Shown piece by piece: positions 1 through 6,208 of a DNA stretch of 9,878 nt (positions are counted from its first letter, which is position 1; every line of letters begins with the position of its first letter). Source of the stretch: Rhodobiaceae bacterium (GTDB lineage Bacteria > Pseudomonadota > Alphaproteobacteria > Parvibaculales > Parvibaculaceae); contig DAIEIL010000147.1 of the NCBI GenBank assembly GCA_027352645.1, forward strand, positions 1 through 9,878, in the 5' to 3' direction. The position numbers were made by a program, and so were the translations under genes. The notes beneath the pieces were generated by a model, which did no database searches, was not told the DNA's origin, and worked only from the letters and a program-made list of their open reading frames with translations.

Positions 1-1134
1 ATGGAGCTTGCGGGCCTCTCCATGGCGCTCGGCGCCTTCCTTGCGGGCATCCTGCTTGCGGAGTCGAGCTTCCGCCACGAACTCGAAGCCGATATCGAAC
101 CCTTCCGCGGGCTGTTGCTCGGCCTCTTCTTCATGACCGTCGGCATGACGATCGACCTCGAAGTGGTCTATCGCAACTGGCTCTGGGTGACGGTGGGCGT
201 CTTCACCGTGGTCGCGGTGAAGCTCACCGTCATCTATGCCGTGGCGCGGGTGACGGGATCGAGCCATGAGGACGCGCTGAAGATCGGCGGTGTGCTGGCG
301 CAGGGCGGCGAATTCGCCTTCGTGCTCTTCGGCGCCGCCGTCACGGCCCACGTCATGAAGGCCGACAACGCCAACATCCTCACCGCCGTCGTCGGCGTGT
401 CGCTGGCGCTGACGCCCATCGTCTTCGGCATCGCGACGCGCCTCGCAAAAAAGCGCGAGGCGAAGATGCCGGATGCCGATTTCTCCGAGGCCGATGGCCG
501 CGTGCTCGTCATCGGCTTCGGGCGCTTCGGGCAGGTGGTGTCGCAATTCCTGATGGCGCGCGGCATCGACGTGACCGCCATCGACCGCGACGCCGACCAG
601 ATCCGCGCCGCGCGGCGCTTCGGCTTTCAGGTCTATTACGGCGACGGCTCGCGGCTCGACGTGCTGCGCGCGGCGGGCGCAGGCGACGCCATTCTCGTCG
701 CGGTTTGCGTCGACGACCGCAAGTCGTCCATGCAGATCGTTGAACTCCTGCAGCAGCATTTCCCGCTCGCGAAGCTCTATGTGCGCGCCTATGACCGCCG
801 CCACGCGCTGGACCTTCTGCGCCGCAATGTGGACTTTCACGTCCGCGAACTCTACGGCTCGGCCGTCACCTTCGGCGGCGCCTGCCTTGAGGCGCTGGGT
901 GCATCGCGCGAGGAAGTGGCCAATATCGAGGCCGACATGCGCCGCCGCGACACCGAGCGGCTCGCGCTCCAGCTTGCCGAGGGCGAACTGGCGGGCAAGA
1001 GCCTCATGCATGTGAAGCCCGTCATGCCCGAGCCGCTGACGCAACCCAAACGCGAGGGGCGCGCCCTGAGCGTCGAAACCGAGGAGGCTACCCGCGAGGA
1101 CGTGCCCCCGGAAATCGCCGCGAGCCACCTCTAG
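1..1134 (+). CDS. KefB/KefC-type monovalent cation:proton antiporter (CPA2), C-terminal part
   Basis: This is the C-terminal 377 residues of an inner-membrane K+/H+ antiporter of the CPA2 (KefB/KefC) family. These proteins exchange K+ for H+, often under control of a cytoplasmic nucleotide-binding domain. Residues about 5-45 (GLSMALGAFLAG, then DIEPFRGLLLGLFF) match a conserved stretch deep inside the KefB/KefC membrane domain. The Met at the first base is therefore almost certainly internal, and roughly 240 N-terminal residues lie outside the window. Further membrane segments cover about 60-82, 94-117 and 124-146. A TrkA-N/RCK domain begins near 167, with the dinucleotide motif GFGRFGQ at 172-178 and an acidic residue (D195) ending strand 2. 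The tail after about 335 is hydrophilic and poorly conserved. The stop is TAG at 1132-1134. The family call is firm. Whether it is glutathione-gated like E. coli KefC is unknown, and no KefF/KefG-type ancillary gene follows it. Confidence 0.93.
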   Translation: MELAGLSMALGAFLAGILLAESSFRHELEADIEPFRGLLLGLFFMTVGMTIDLEVVYRNWLWVTVGVFTVVAVKLTVIYAVARVTGSSHEDALKIGGVLAQGGEFAFVLFGAAVTAHVMKADNANILTAVVGVSLALTPIVFGIATRLAKKREAKMPDADFSEADGRVLVIGFGRFGQVVSQFLMARGIDVTAIDRDADQIRAARRFGFQVYYGDGSRLDVLRAAGAGDAILVAVCVDDRKSSMQIVELLQQHFPLAKLYVRAYDRRHALDLLRRNVDFHVRELYGSAVTFGGACLEALGASREEVANIEADMRRRDTERLALQLAEGELAGKSLMHVKPVMPEPLTQPKREGRALSVETEEATREDVPPEIAASHL

Positions 1135-1195
1135 CCTGACGCTACGTCCGTGATAGTCTGCGCCCCATCGAAACTACCTAAGCATGGGGAAACGC

Positions 1196-1963
1196 ATGAA
1201 GAACCTCTTCAACATCGAGGGCAAGGTCGCGCTGGTGACGGGCGGCTCGCGCGGCATCGGCGAGATGATCGCGACGGGCTTCGTCGAGGCGGGCGCCAAG
1301 GTCTATATCTCGGCGCGCAAGGCTCAGGCCTGCAACGAACTCGCCGAGGAACTCTCGAAAAAGGGCACCTGCATTTCGCTGCCCTTCGACCTCGGCACGA
1401 TGGAAGGTGTCGAAGGCCTCGCCAGGGAACTGGCTGCCCGCGAGGACAAGCTCGACATCCTGGTCAACAATGCGGGCGCCGCCTGGGGCGAGCCCATCGA
1501 CCAGTATTCCGAGAGCGGTTGGGACAAGGTGATGAACATCAACCTCAAGGGTCCGTTCTTCGTCACGCAGAAGATGCTGCCGCTGCTCCGCAAGGCGGGC
1601 ACCTATGAAGACCCGGCCCGCGTCATCAACATCGCCTCGATCAACGGCATCGTGCCGCCGGATCTCGAGACCTATGCCTACTCATCGTCCAAGGCCGGCT
1701 GCATCATGCTGACGCGCCACCTCGCCGGCCGTCTCGCGGGCGACAACATCCTCGTCAATGCCATCGCGCCCGGACCCTTCCCCAGCGCCATGATGAAGGC
1801 GACGCTCGAAACATTCGGCGACGCGATCAAGGCGAGCAATCCGCGCAAGCGCGTCGGCACACCGGAAGACATCGCCGGCGTCGCGATCTTCCTCTCGTCC
1901 CGCGCCTCGGCCTATACGACCGGCGCAGTCATCCCCTGCGACGGCGGCGCGGCGGAAGTCTGA
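1196..1963 (+). CDS. SDR-family NAD(P)-dependent oxidoreductase, RhlG-like
   Basis: This is a classical short-chain dehydrogenase/reductase of 255 residues, a cytosolic enzyme that probably reduces a ketone or oxidises an alcohol with NAD(P)H. It shows the cofactor motif TGGSRGIG (15-22), an Asp at 65 that would contact adenine, NNAG (91-94), Asn116, catalytic Ser148, and the Tyr162/Lys166 pair in YSSSK. The C-terminus has the usual TTGAVIPCDGG. From memory, its whole pattern resembles Pseudomonas RhlG (GGSRGIG, NNAG followed by a small residue and WG, PARVINI, VIPxDGG), a beta-ketoacyl reductase-like SDR. The true substrate is not known. An ATG at 1184 is in frame and would add four residues. 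I prefer 1196 because GGGGA (1186-1190) sits 5 nt upstream of it, while nothing like a ribosome site precedes 1184. It lies 61 nt after the antiporter and may or may not share its transcript. Confidence 0.9.
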   Translation: MKNLFNIEGKVALVTGGSRGIGEMIATGFVEAGAKVYISARKAQACNELAEELSKKGTCISLPFDLGTMEGVEGLARELAAREDKLDILVNNAGAAWGEPIDQYSESGWDKVMNINLKGPFFVTQKMLPLLRKAGTYEDPARVINIASINGIVPPDLETYAYSSSKAGCIMLTRHLAGRLAGDNILVNAIAPGPFPSAMMKATLETFGDAIKASNPRKRVGTPEDIAGVAIFLSSRASAYTTGAVIPCDGGAAEV

Positions 1964-1971
1964 TCCCGTGC

Positions 1972-2000
1972 TCGCGGCCTCTCTCCCGGAGAGGCCGCGA
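1972..2000 (+). terminator. Strong hairpin after the SDR gene, possible terminator
   Basis: A perfect 12-bp inverted repeat (1972-1983 with 1989-2000, arms TCGCGGCCTCTC and GAGAGGCCGCGA) closes on a 5-nt loop. It begins 8 nt after the SDR stop codon and ends 59 nt before the acid phosphatase start. No T-run follows (CACATAAG), so it is not a textbook intrinsic terminator. It could be a U-less terminator, a 3' end stabiliser, or both. Position and symmetry are seen directly. The function is inferred. Confidence 0.6.
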
Positions 2001-2058
2001 CACATAAGCGACATCAACCGCTGCTAGGAAGCCTCACGCTCTTCTTGGGATATTCGTC

Positions 2059-2952
2059 ATGAAAACATCGGCTCTGATTTCGGCGGCGACGCTCGCCGCT
2101 CTTCTTCTTGCGCCCGTTTCGGCGGCCAACGCGGAGACGTTCGACAAGCCCGCGACCAAGGAATTCGATCTGACGAAGGTTCTGCCCTGCCCGCCCCAGA
2201 GCAATATCGAGAAGGGCGACATCGAGAAGAGTAAGGGCCCCGTCTGCAAGGACAACCCTGAAGCGCAGAAGGCGGACTATCAGGGCGTGCTCGACGCGCA
2301 GAAATCCGCAAGTGACGACGAGATCGCCGTGGCGATGGCGGATGCCACCTATCCGACCGTGGCGCAGTTCCTGCGGCCGATCTGGCTGCGCCTCGTCAAC
2401 CCCGCGCCCGAGGCTTGCGCCCCTGCGAAGGCGATCCTGAAGGACATAGACCATGACGTGGCCATTGCCACGCAGGGCCGCCTGAAGGAAGACGAGTCGG
2501 CGGTCAGAACCTCGCTTCCCGCTACCACGACCCTGCTCGGCGAAGTGAACTACGCCGAATACAAGGCTTCCGACAAGGCAAAGGCCATCTACAATCGCCA
2601 GCGCCCCTACATGTTGAAGATCGATGGCCTGCCGGCGATTGAGCCGCTGGCCGACAAGCAATACGTGGCACGCATGTCGAAAAGCGCGAGCTATCCGAGC
2701 GGGCATGCCGTCTTCGCCTTCACCGACGCCGCCGTGCTTTCGGCGCTCCTGCCCGACAATGCGCAGATCATCATGAACCGCGCTGAACACTATGGCTGGC
2801 ACCGCGTCGTCATCGGCGTGCATTTCCCCACCGACATTGCCGCCGGAAAGCAGGCGGGACTTCTGGTGGCGAACGCCTATCTCAACGATCCGGTGATGAA
2901 AGATCGCCTCGAAGCCGCCCGCGCGGAACTGCGCACGGCGCTGTGCTACTGA
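2059..2952 (+). CDS. Secreted class A non-specific acid phosphatase (PAP2 superfamily)
   Basis: This is a 297-residue periplasmic or secreted acid phosphatase that hydrolyses phosphomonoesters with broad specificity. The N-terminus is a clear Sec signal peptide: MKTS, a hydrophobic core to about residue 20, and a likely cleavage after ANA at 26. The three-part PAP2 catalytic signature is complete: K175-x6-RP (Arg182, Pro183), PSGH at 213-216, and R249-x5-His255-x3-Asp259. The usual SR of the last part reads HR here. Four cysteines in the mature chain (44, 63, 120, 296) would allow disulfides in the periplasm. The length is somewhat above the roughly 250 residues usual for PhoN/PhoC-type enzymes. 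GGGA at 2047-2050 lies 8 nt upstream of the ATG. Such enzymes commonly scavenge phosphate from organic esters. No Pho-box-like element was recognised in the short upstream gap, so regulation is open. Confidence 0.92.
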   Translation: MKTSALISAATLAALLLAPVSAANAETFDKPATKEFDLTKVLPCPPQSNIEKGDIEKSKGPVCKDNPEAQKADYQGVLDAQKSASDDEIAVAMADATYPTVAQFLRPIWLRLVNPAPEACAPAKAILKDIDHDVAIATQGRLKEDESAVRTSLPATTTLLGEVNYAEYKASDKAKAIYNRQRPYMLKIDGLPAIEPLADKQYVARMSKSASYPSGHAVFAFTDAAVLSALLPDNAQIIMNRAEHYGWHRVVIGVHFPTDIAAGKQAGLLVANAYLNDPVMKDRLEAARAELRTALCY

Positions 2953-2973
2953 GGCGAGTGCGCGCTGCCCAAC

Positions 2974-3017
2974 CCATCATCGCCATGCTCCGCTGAAGCC
3001 GGGCATGGCGATGTTGG
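2974..3017. terminator. Hairpin between convergent genes, probable bidirectional terminator
   Basis: An inverted repeat sits between the acid phosphatase stop (2952) and the end of the convergent hydrolase (3032). The core is 11 bp exact (CATCGCCATGC at 2978-2988 with GCATGGCGATG at 3003-3013). It extends inward by one G-T and one C-G pair, and outward by three pairs past a single T-T mismatch. The loop is about 10 nt. Neither side has a real T-run (ATTTCGTT lies a few bases downstream on the plus side). Its place between convergent genes makes a transcription-end role likely. Confidence 0.65.
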
Positions 3018-3031
3018 TGCAGAAATTTCGT

Positions 3032-4183
3032 TCAACCCCGCCGCCGCCCAAACCAGCCCCTGATCCGAAGCAGCATCCGCGTGGAGAACCTCGCCTGCTG
3101 CTGAGGGGCAGTCTCGGCGGGATCATCCTCCCGCACTATATCCTCGCGCGGTTCGGGCGCGATCTCCCTCACCTCCGGCAGCAGCGTATCGACATCGCCA
3201 TCTTCGACAGAAGCGGTTGAGACATCGCGCAGAGCCGGCGCCTCCGCCGCTACGGGACGATCCGGTGCCGGCAGCAGCAAGGGCAGCTTGGGCCCCGTCG
3301 CGCGTTCCGCCGCCGCGACAATCGCATCGGCAAAGGTATCGATGAGCTGAAGCGGAATGTCATGGCCCATGCCTTCGACGACGCGCAACTCCGCACCCGG
3401 AATATTCGCCGCCGTATCGCGTCCACCCTCGACAGGGACGAGCGGATCGGCGTCGCCATGCAGAACGACCGCCGGCACGGCGATACGGCGGAGCTTCGGC
3501 CTGCGATCTCCATTGGTAACCGCCGCCGCGGCCTGCCGCACGACGCCGGAGGGGCAATAGCTGCGCGTCGCATCGCGCGTCACCCATTGGCGCAACGTCT
3601 CCTCATCGGTCGGCCAGGCAGGGCTGCCGATCGTCTGATAGGTCCTGATGCCGCGCTCGATGACGGCTTCCATGTGACTCGCGGGCGGCGCAGGGGACAC
3701 GAAAAGCTTCATCACGCGCGGCTTGGGCGGCGGAAGCAACGCATTGCCGGAGGTGGACATGATGGAAGTGAGCGAAAGCGTGCGCTCGGGATATTCGCTG
3801 GCGATCAGCTGCGCGATCATGCCGCCCATGGACGAGCCGACGATATGCGCCTTCTCAATGCCCAGCGCATCGAGCAGCCCGACGGAATCGTCGACCATGT
3901 CGTAAAGCGTATAGGGCACGAAGGGCGTCTTGCCGGTCATGAAGCCTGCGAAAGCGGCGGGAAGAGGCGCAAACTGGCCACGTTCGAATTTGGTGGAAAG
4001 ACCGGCATCGCGATTGTCGAAGCGAAGCACGCGATAGCCGCGCGCTACCAGCTCGTCGCAGAGCGGCAGCGGCCATTGGGTGAGCTGCGCGCCGAGGCCC
4101 ATGATGAGAAGGACCGTCTCACGATCTTCAGGCCCGAAGCTCTCATATTCGAGCGTGATTCCGTTGACCTGAACATTCGACAT
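3032..4183 (-). CDS. Alpha/beta hydrolase with C-terminal acidic/basic extension (paralogue 1)
   Basis: This is a 383-residue alpha/beta-fold hydrolase, probably an esterase or lipase-like enzyme of unknown substrate. The catalytic domain (about 1-295) has the nucleophile elbow GSSMGG with Ser118, the acid Asp246 in HGDADPLVP, and His274 in GMGHD. The FDNRDAGLST motif near 55-64 is typical of this subgroup. It is closely related to the gene ending at 6099, sharing for example EYESFGPEDRETVLLIMGLG near the N-terminus. It differs by a tail of about 85 residues: Pro/Ala-rich at about 298-320, strongly acidic at about 327-357, and ending in TRMLLRIRGWFGRRRG, which is basic and amphipathic. There is no signal peptide, so the enzyme should be cytosolic, possibly membrane-touching through the tail. 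A weak AGGT (4192-4195) lies 8 nt before the ATG. A terminator-like hairpin separates it from the upstream hydrolase, so it may have its own promoter or depend on readthrough. Confidence 0.88.
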   Translation of the reverse strand: MSNVQVNGITLEYESFGPEDRETVLLIMGLGAQLTQWPLPLCDELVARGYRVLRFDNRDAGLSTKFERGQFAPLPAAFAGFMTGKTPFVPYTLYDMVDDSVGLLDALGIEKAHIVGSSMGGMIAQLIASEYPERTLSLTSIMSTSGNALLPPPKPRVMKLFVSPAPPASHMEAVIERGIRTYQTIGSPAWPTDEETLRQWVTRDATRSYCPSGVVRQAAAAVTNGDRRPKLRRIAVPAVVLHGDADPLVPVEGGRDTAANIPGAELRVVEGMGHDIPLQLIDTFADAIVAAAERATGPKLPLLLPAPDRPVAAEAPALRDVSTASVEDGDVDTLLPEVREIAPEPREDIVREDDPAETAPQQQARFSTRMLLRIRGWFGRRRG

Positions 4184-4204
4184 GGCAGACGACCTGACGC
4201 GACA

Positions 4205-4217
4205 AATCCCCGGGATT
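4205..4217. repeat. Short palindrome upstream of hydrolase paralogue 1
   Basis: AATCCC-C-GGGATT is a perfect 6-bp inverted repeat around a single base. It lies 22 nt before the start codon of the 3032-4183 gene, in the 53-nt stretch between the hairpin and that gene. It could be an operator or a chance palindrome in GC-rich DNA. I saw no convincing -35/-10 pair around it. Confidence 0.3.
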
Positions 4218-4236
4218 CAGCCCCTACAAGAAATAG

Positions 4237-4269
4237 GAAGCCCCATGCTGCATTGCAACATGGGGCTTC
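4237..4269 (-). terminator. Intrinsic terminator-like hairpin between hydrolase genes 2 and 1
   Basis: An exact 11-bp inverted repeat (GAAGCCCCATG at 4237-4247 with CATGGGGCTTC at 4259-4269) is extended, after one C-A mismatch, by three more inner pairs closing on a 3-nt loop. Read on the minus strand, the stem is followed by CTATTTCTTG, a moderately T-rich tail. It starts 30 nt after the end of the 4300-5187 gene. Stem strength, tail and position together fit a rho-independent terminator for the upstream hydrolase pair. Confidence 0.72.
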
Positions 4270-4299
4270 ACTAAAGGTCAAACCGGAGCCGAAAGCCGC

Positions 4300-5187
4300 C
4301 TATCTGGCATCCTCGGCATGGGTGGCGATCATTTCGACATAAAGCGGGCAGAGTTCCACCGGCAGGTCGTGCCCCATGCCCTCGATCAATTCGAGCCTCG
4401 CGCCCGCCACCGCTTTCGCGGTGTCGATACCGCCTTGGGGCGGAACCAGAGGATCGGCCAGACCGTGAACGACGAGGAAAGGCACGGCCACATCCTTCAG
4501 CCGCTCGACGCGGCTTCCATCCCCGACGATCGCGGCATATTGGCGAAGCCCGCCTTCCGGGTAGTACATGTGGTCATATTCGCGGGCGACGAGTTCATAA
4601 AGCGCTTCGTCGCTGCGCGGATAGGTAGGGCTCTGATAGACGCGGCGGCCCTTCATGCGATGGCGGATGATGTCCTCGCGATCCTCGGACTCCAGCTGCG
4701 CCTGAAGCGCGGCGAGCGCCTCGTCAGTCGCCTGCGGCAGATCGGGGTTGCCCGTGGTCGACATGATCGACGTCACGCTGATGAGCCGGTCAGGATGATT
4801 GATCGCCATTTGCTGCACGATCATGCCGCCCATCGATATGCCCATGACATGCGCGCGTTCGATGCCCAGCGCATCGAGAACGCCGATACCGTCCGCCGCC
4901 ATGTCGGCCAGCGTATAGGGAATATCGGGTGTCTTGCCCTCGCGCACCGCCGCCGCGACCTCGCGGATATTCGGCAGGCCTTTGAGCTTCTCGCTCTTGC
5001 CGACATCGCGATTGTCATAGCGGATGACACGGAAGCCGCGCGCCTTGAGCCCATCCATCAGCTCCGCGGGCCAGTTCATCATGGTCGATGTATAGCCATT
5101 GACGAAAAGGATCGGGATCGCGCCTTCGGGGCCGCGATCCTCGACATTGATGGTGATGCCGTTCGCCTTGATCTGCACCTGCGCCAT
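4300..5187 (-). CDS. Alpha/beta hydrolase (paralogue 2)
   Basis: This is a 295-residue alpha/beta-fold hydrolase with the full triad: Ser118 in GISMGG, Asp245 in HGLADPLVP, and His273 in GMGHD. It is the most divergent of the three neighbours. Its first strand region reads ILFVNGYTSTMMNWP, where the other two have VLLIMGLG, so the oxyanion loop and probably the substrate pocket differ. The cap region (about 150-215) is rich in charged and aromatic residues. The spacing of all three catalytic residues and the block SxxSIMSTTGNPDLPQ still mark it as a paralogue. There is no signal peptide. It begins 3 nt after the stop of the gene ending at 5191, with GGCGGAA just upstream inside that gene's end, so the two are cotranscribed and probably translationally linked. 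Similar proteins are often annotated as RdmC-like methylesterases. I would not assign a substrate. Confidence 0.9.
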   Translation of the reverse strand: MAQVQIKANGITINVEDRGPEGAIPILFVNGYTSTMMNWPAELMDGLKARGFRVIRYDNRDVGKSEKLKGLPNIREVAAAVREGKTPDIPYTLADMAADGIGVLDALGIERAHVMGISMGGMIVQQMAINHPDRLISVTSIMSTTGNPDLPQATDEALAALQAQLESEDREDIIRHRMKGRRVYQSPTYPRSDEALYELVAREYDHMYYPEGGLRQYAAIVGDGSRVERLKDVAVPFLVVHGLADPLVPPQGGIDTAKAVAGARLELIEGMGHDLPVELCPLYVEMIATHAEDAR

Positions 5188-5190
5188 GGA

Positions 5191-6099
5191 CTATTCCGCC
5201 GCCTTCGATGCTGCAGCGCGGGCGGCGGCAGCCGTGATGGCGTCGGCGAAGACCTGAACGAGCGAGGTCGGGAAGTCGTGCCCCATGCCCGGCACAATCC
5301 GAAGCTCCGCACCGGGAATGCTCGCAGCCGTATCCTTGCCGCCTTCGACCGGCACCAGCGGATCGTCCGCGCCATGCAGCACGACGGCGGGCACGGCGAT
5401 GTTCTTCAGCTTTTCGCGGCGGTCGCCATTGGCGACAATGGCCGCCATCTGCCGGGCCGTGCCAACCGGATAGAAGCTCCGCCGCGCATCGCGGAGCACC
5501 CATTCGCGCAGCGTCTTCTCATCGGTCCGGTAGCCGGGGCTGCCGATCGTGGTCCATGCCTTCATGCCACGCGCGACGATGGCTTCGAGATCGTCCGCGG
5601 GCGCCGCCGGCGCCATCAACACTTCCATCGCTTCCGGCTTGGCCTGCGGCAGCGCCGGATTGCCCGTGGTCGACATGATCGAGGTGAGCGACAACGCACG
5701 ATCCGGATGGTTCGCGGCGACGAGTTGCGCGATCATGCCGCCCATCGAGGCGCCCGCGATATGCGCGCGCTCGATCTCCAGCGCATCGAGAAGGCCGACG
5801 GCATCCGCCGCCATGTCGTCCAGCGAATAGGGCGCGTTGGGCCTGGCGCCCGTCATCAGCGCGCCGAAGATCGCCGCCATGTCGGGCATGCCCGCCTCAT
5901 CGAATTTGGTCGAAAGACCTACGTCGCGATTGTCGAAGCGGATCGCCCGATAGCCGCGCTCGACGAGTTCGTGACAAAGTTCCTCCTGCCAGACGGTGAG
6001 CTGGCCGCCAAGGCCCATGATGAGGAGCACGGTTTCCCGATCCTCGGGGCCGAAGCTCTCATATTCGATGCTGATGCCATTCGCCTGAACCTGCGGCAT
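5191..6099 (-). CDS. Alpha/beta hydrolase (paralogue 3, first gene of the operon)
   Basis: This is a 302-residue alpha/beta-fold hydrolase, probably an esterase. The triad is Ser118 (GASMGG), Asp246 (HGADDPLVP) and His274 (GMGHD), at almost the same positions as in the two downstream paralogues. It resembles the 3032-4183 protein most closely (EYESFGPEDRETVLLIMGLG, FDNRDVGLSTKF, LxxIAVPAVVLHG, IPGAELR) but stops after a short Ala-rich helix instead of a long tail. The start at 6099 is set by AGGAGGA on the minus strand (6112-6106), 6 nt before the ATG. An in-frame ATG at 6183 would add 28 residues unlike the family and has no such site. It is the promoter-proximal gene of the minus-strand block and diverges from the isomerase-like gene. 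The substrate is unknown. Confidence 0.91.
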   Translation of the reverse strand: MPQVQANGISIEYESFGPEDRETVLLIMGLGGQLTVWQEELCHELVERGYRAIRFDNRDVGLSTKFDEAGMPDMAAIFGALMTGARPNAPYSLDDMAADAVGLLDALEIERAHIAGASMGGMIAQLVAANHPDRALSLTSIMSTTGNPALPQAKPEAMEVLMAPAAPADDLEAIVARGMKAWTTIGSPGYRTDEKTLREWVLRDARRSFYPVGTARQMAAIVANGDRREKLKNIAVPAVVLHGADDPLVPVEGGKDTAASIPGAELRIVPGMGHDFPTSLVQVFADAITAAAARAAASKAAE

Positions 6100-6105
6100 G
6101 GGACG

Positions 6106-6112
6106 TCCTCCT
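6106..6112 (-). promoter_or_regulatory. Shine-Dalgarno site deciding the start of hydrolase paralogue 3
   Basis: On the minus strand this reads AGGAGGA, followed by a 6-nt spacer to the ATG at 6099. This near-perfect site argues for the shorter 302-residue protein over the upstream in-frame ATG at 6183. Confidence 0.8.
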
Positions 6113-6198
6113 GTTTTTTCATTTGCCGAAAGTCTAGCAGCGGCCTTGCGGGGCGTAGACAAGAAAGGCATACCTAATGACAAGCATTAAAACATAAT
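6113..6198. promoter_or_regulatory. Divergent promoter region with a short inverted repeat
   Basis: This stretch lies between two divergently read genes and must hold start signals for both unless transcription enters from elsewhere. It is more AT-rich than its surroundings. TAATG-N5-CATTA (6175-6179 and 6185-6189) is a small inverted repeat that could bind a regulator. It overlaps TTGTCA on the minus strand (6183-6178), a reasonable -35 for the hydrolase operon. The hexamer 17 nt further (GTCTAC) is a poor -10. No clear plus-strand pair was found. The region is inferred from gene layout. Individual boxes are tentative. Confidence 0.4.
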
Positions 6199-6204
6199 GG
6201 AGGA
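6199..6204 (+). promoter_or_regulatory. Shine-Dalgarno site pointing to a TTG start
   Basis: GGAGGA lies 4 nt before the TTG at 6209 and overlaps the in-frame ATG at 6197. It cannot serve the ATG, which has only an AT-rich, purine-poor leader, so it favours TTG initiation for the isomerase-like gene. Confidence 0.65.
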
Positions 6205-6208
6205 CGCC

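Noticed and set aside
1..3. The ATG at the first base as the true start of the antiporter
   Set aside because: The sequence begins inside a conserved membrane region of the KefB/KefC family, so the upstream half of the gene is outside the window.
2014..2823. A 269-codon minus-strand open frame over the acid phosphatase
   Set aside because: The plus strand encodes a signal peptide and the full PAP2 signature. The antisense frame shows no motif.
4318..6177. A 619-codon plus-strand open frame opposite hydrolase paralogues 2 and 3
   Set aside because: It is rich in His/Arg/Ala with no recognisable fold, and it lies exactly antisense to two genes with complete catalytic triads. High third-position GC keeps the opposite frame free of stops.
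6100..6183. N-terminal extension of hydrolase paralogue 3 by 28 codons
   Set aside because: AGGAGGA directly before the ATG at 6099 and alignment with the two sister proteins fix the shorter start.
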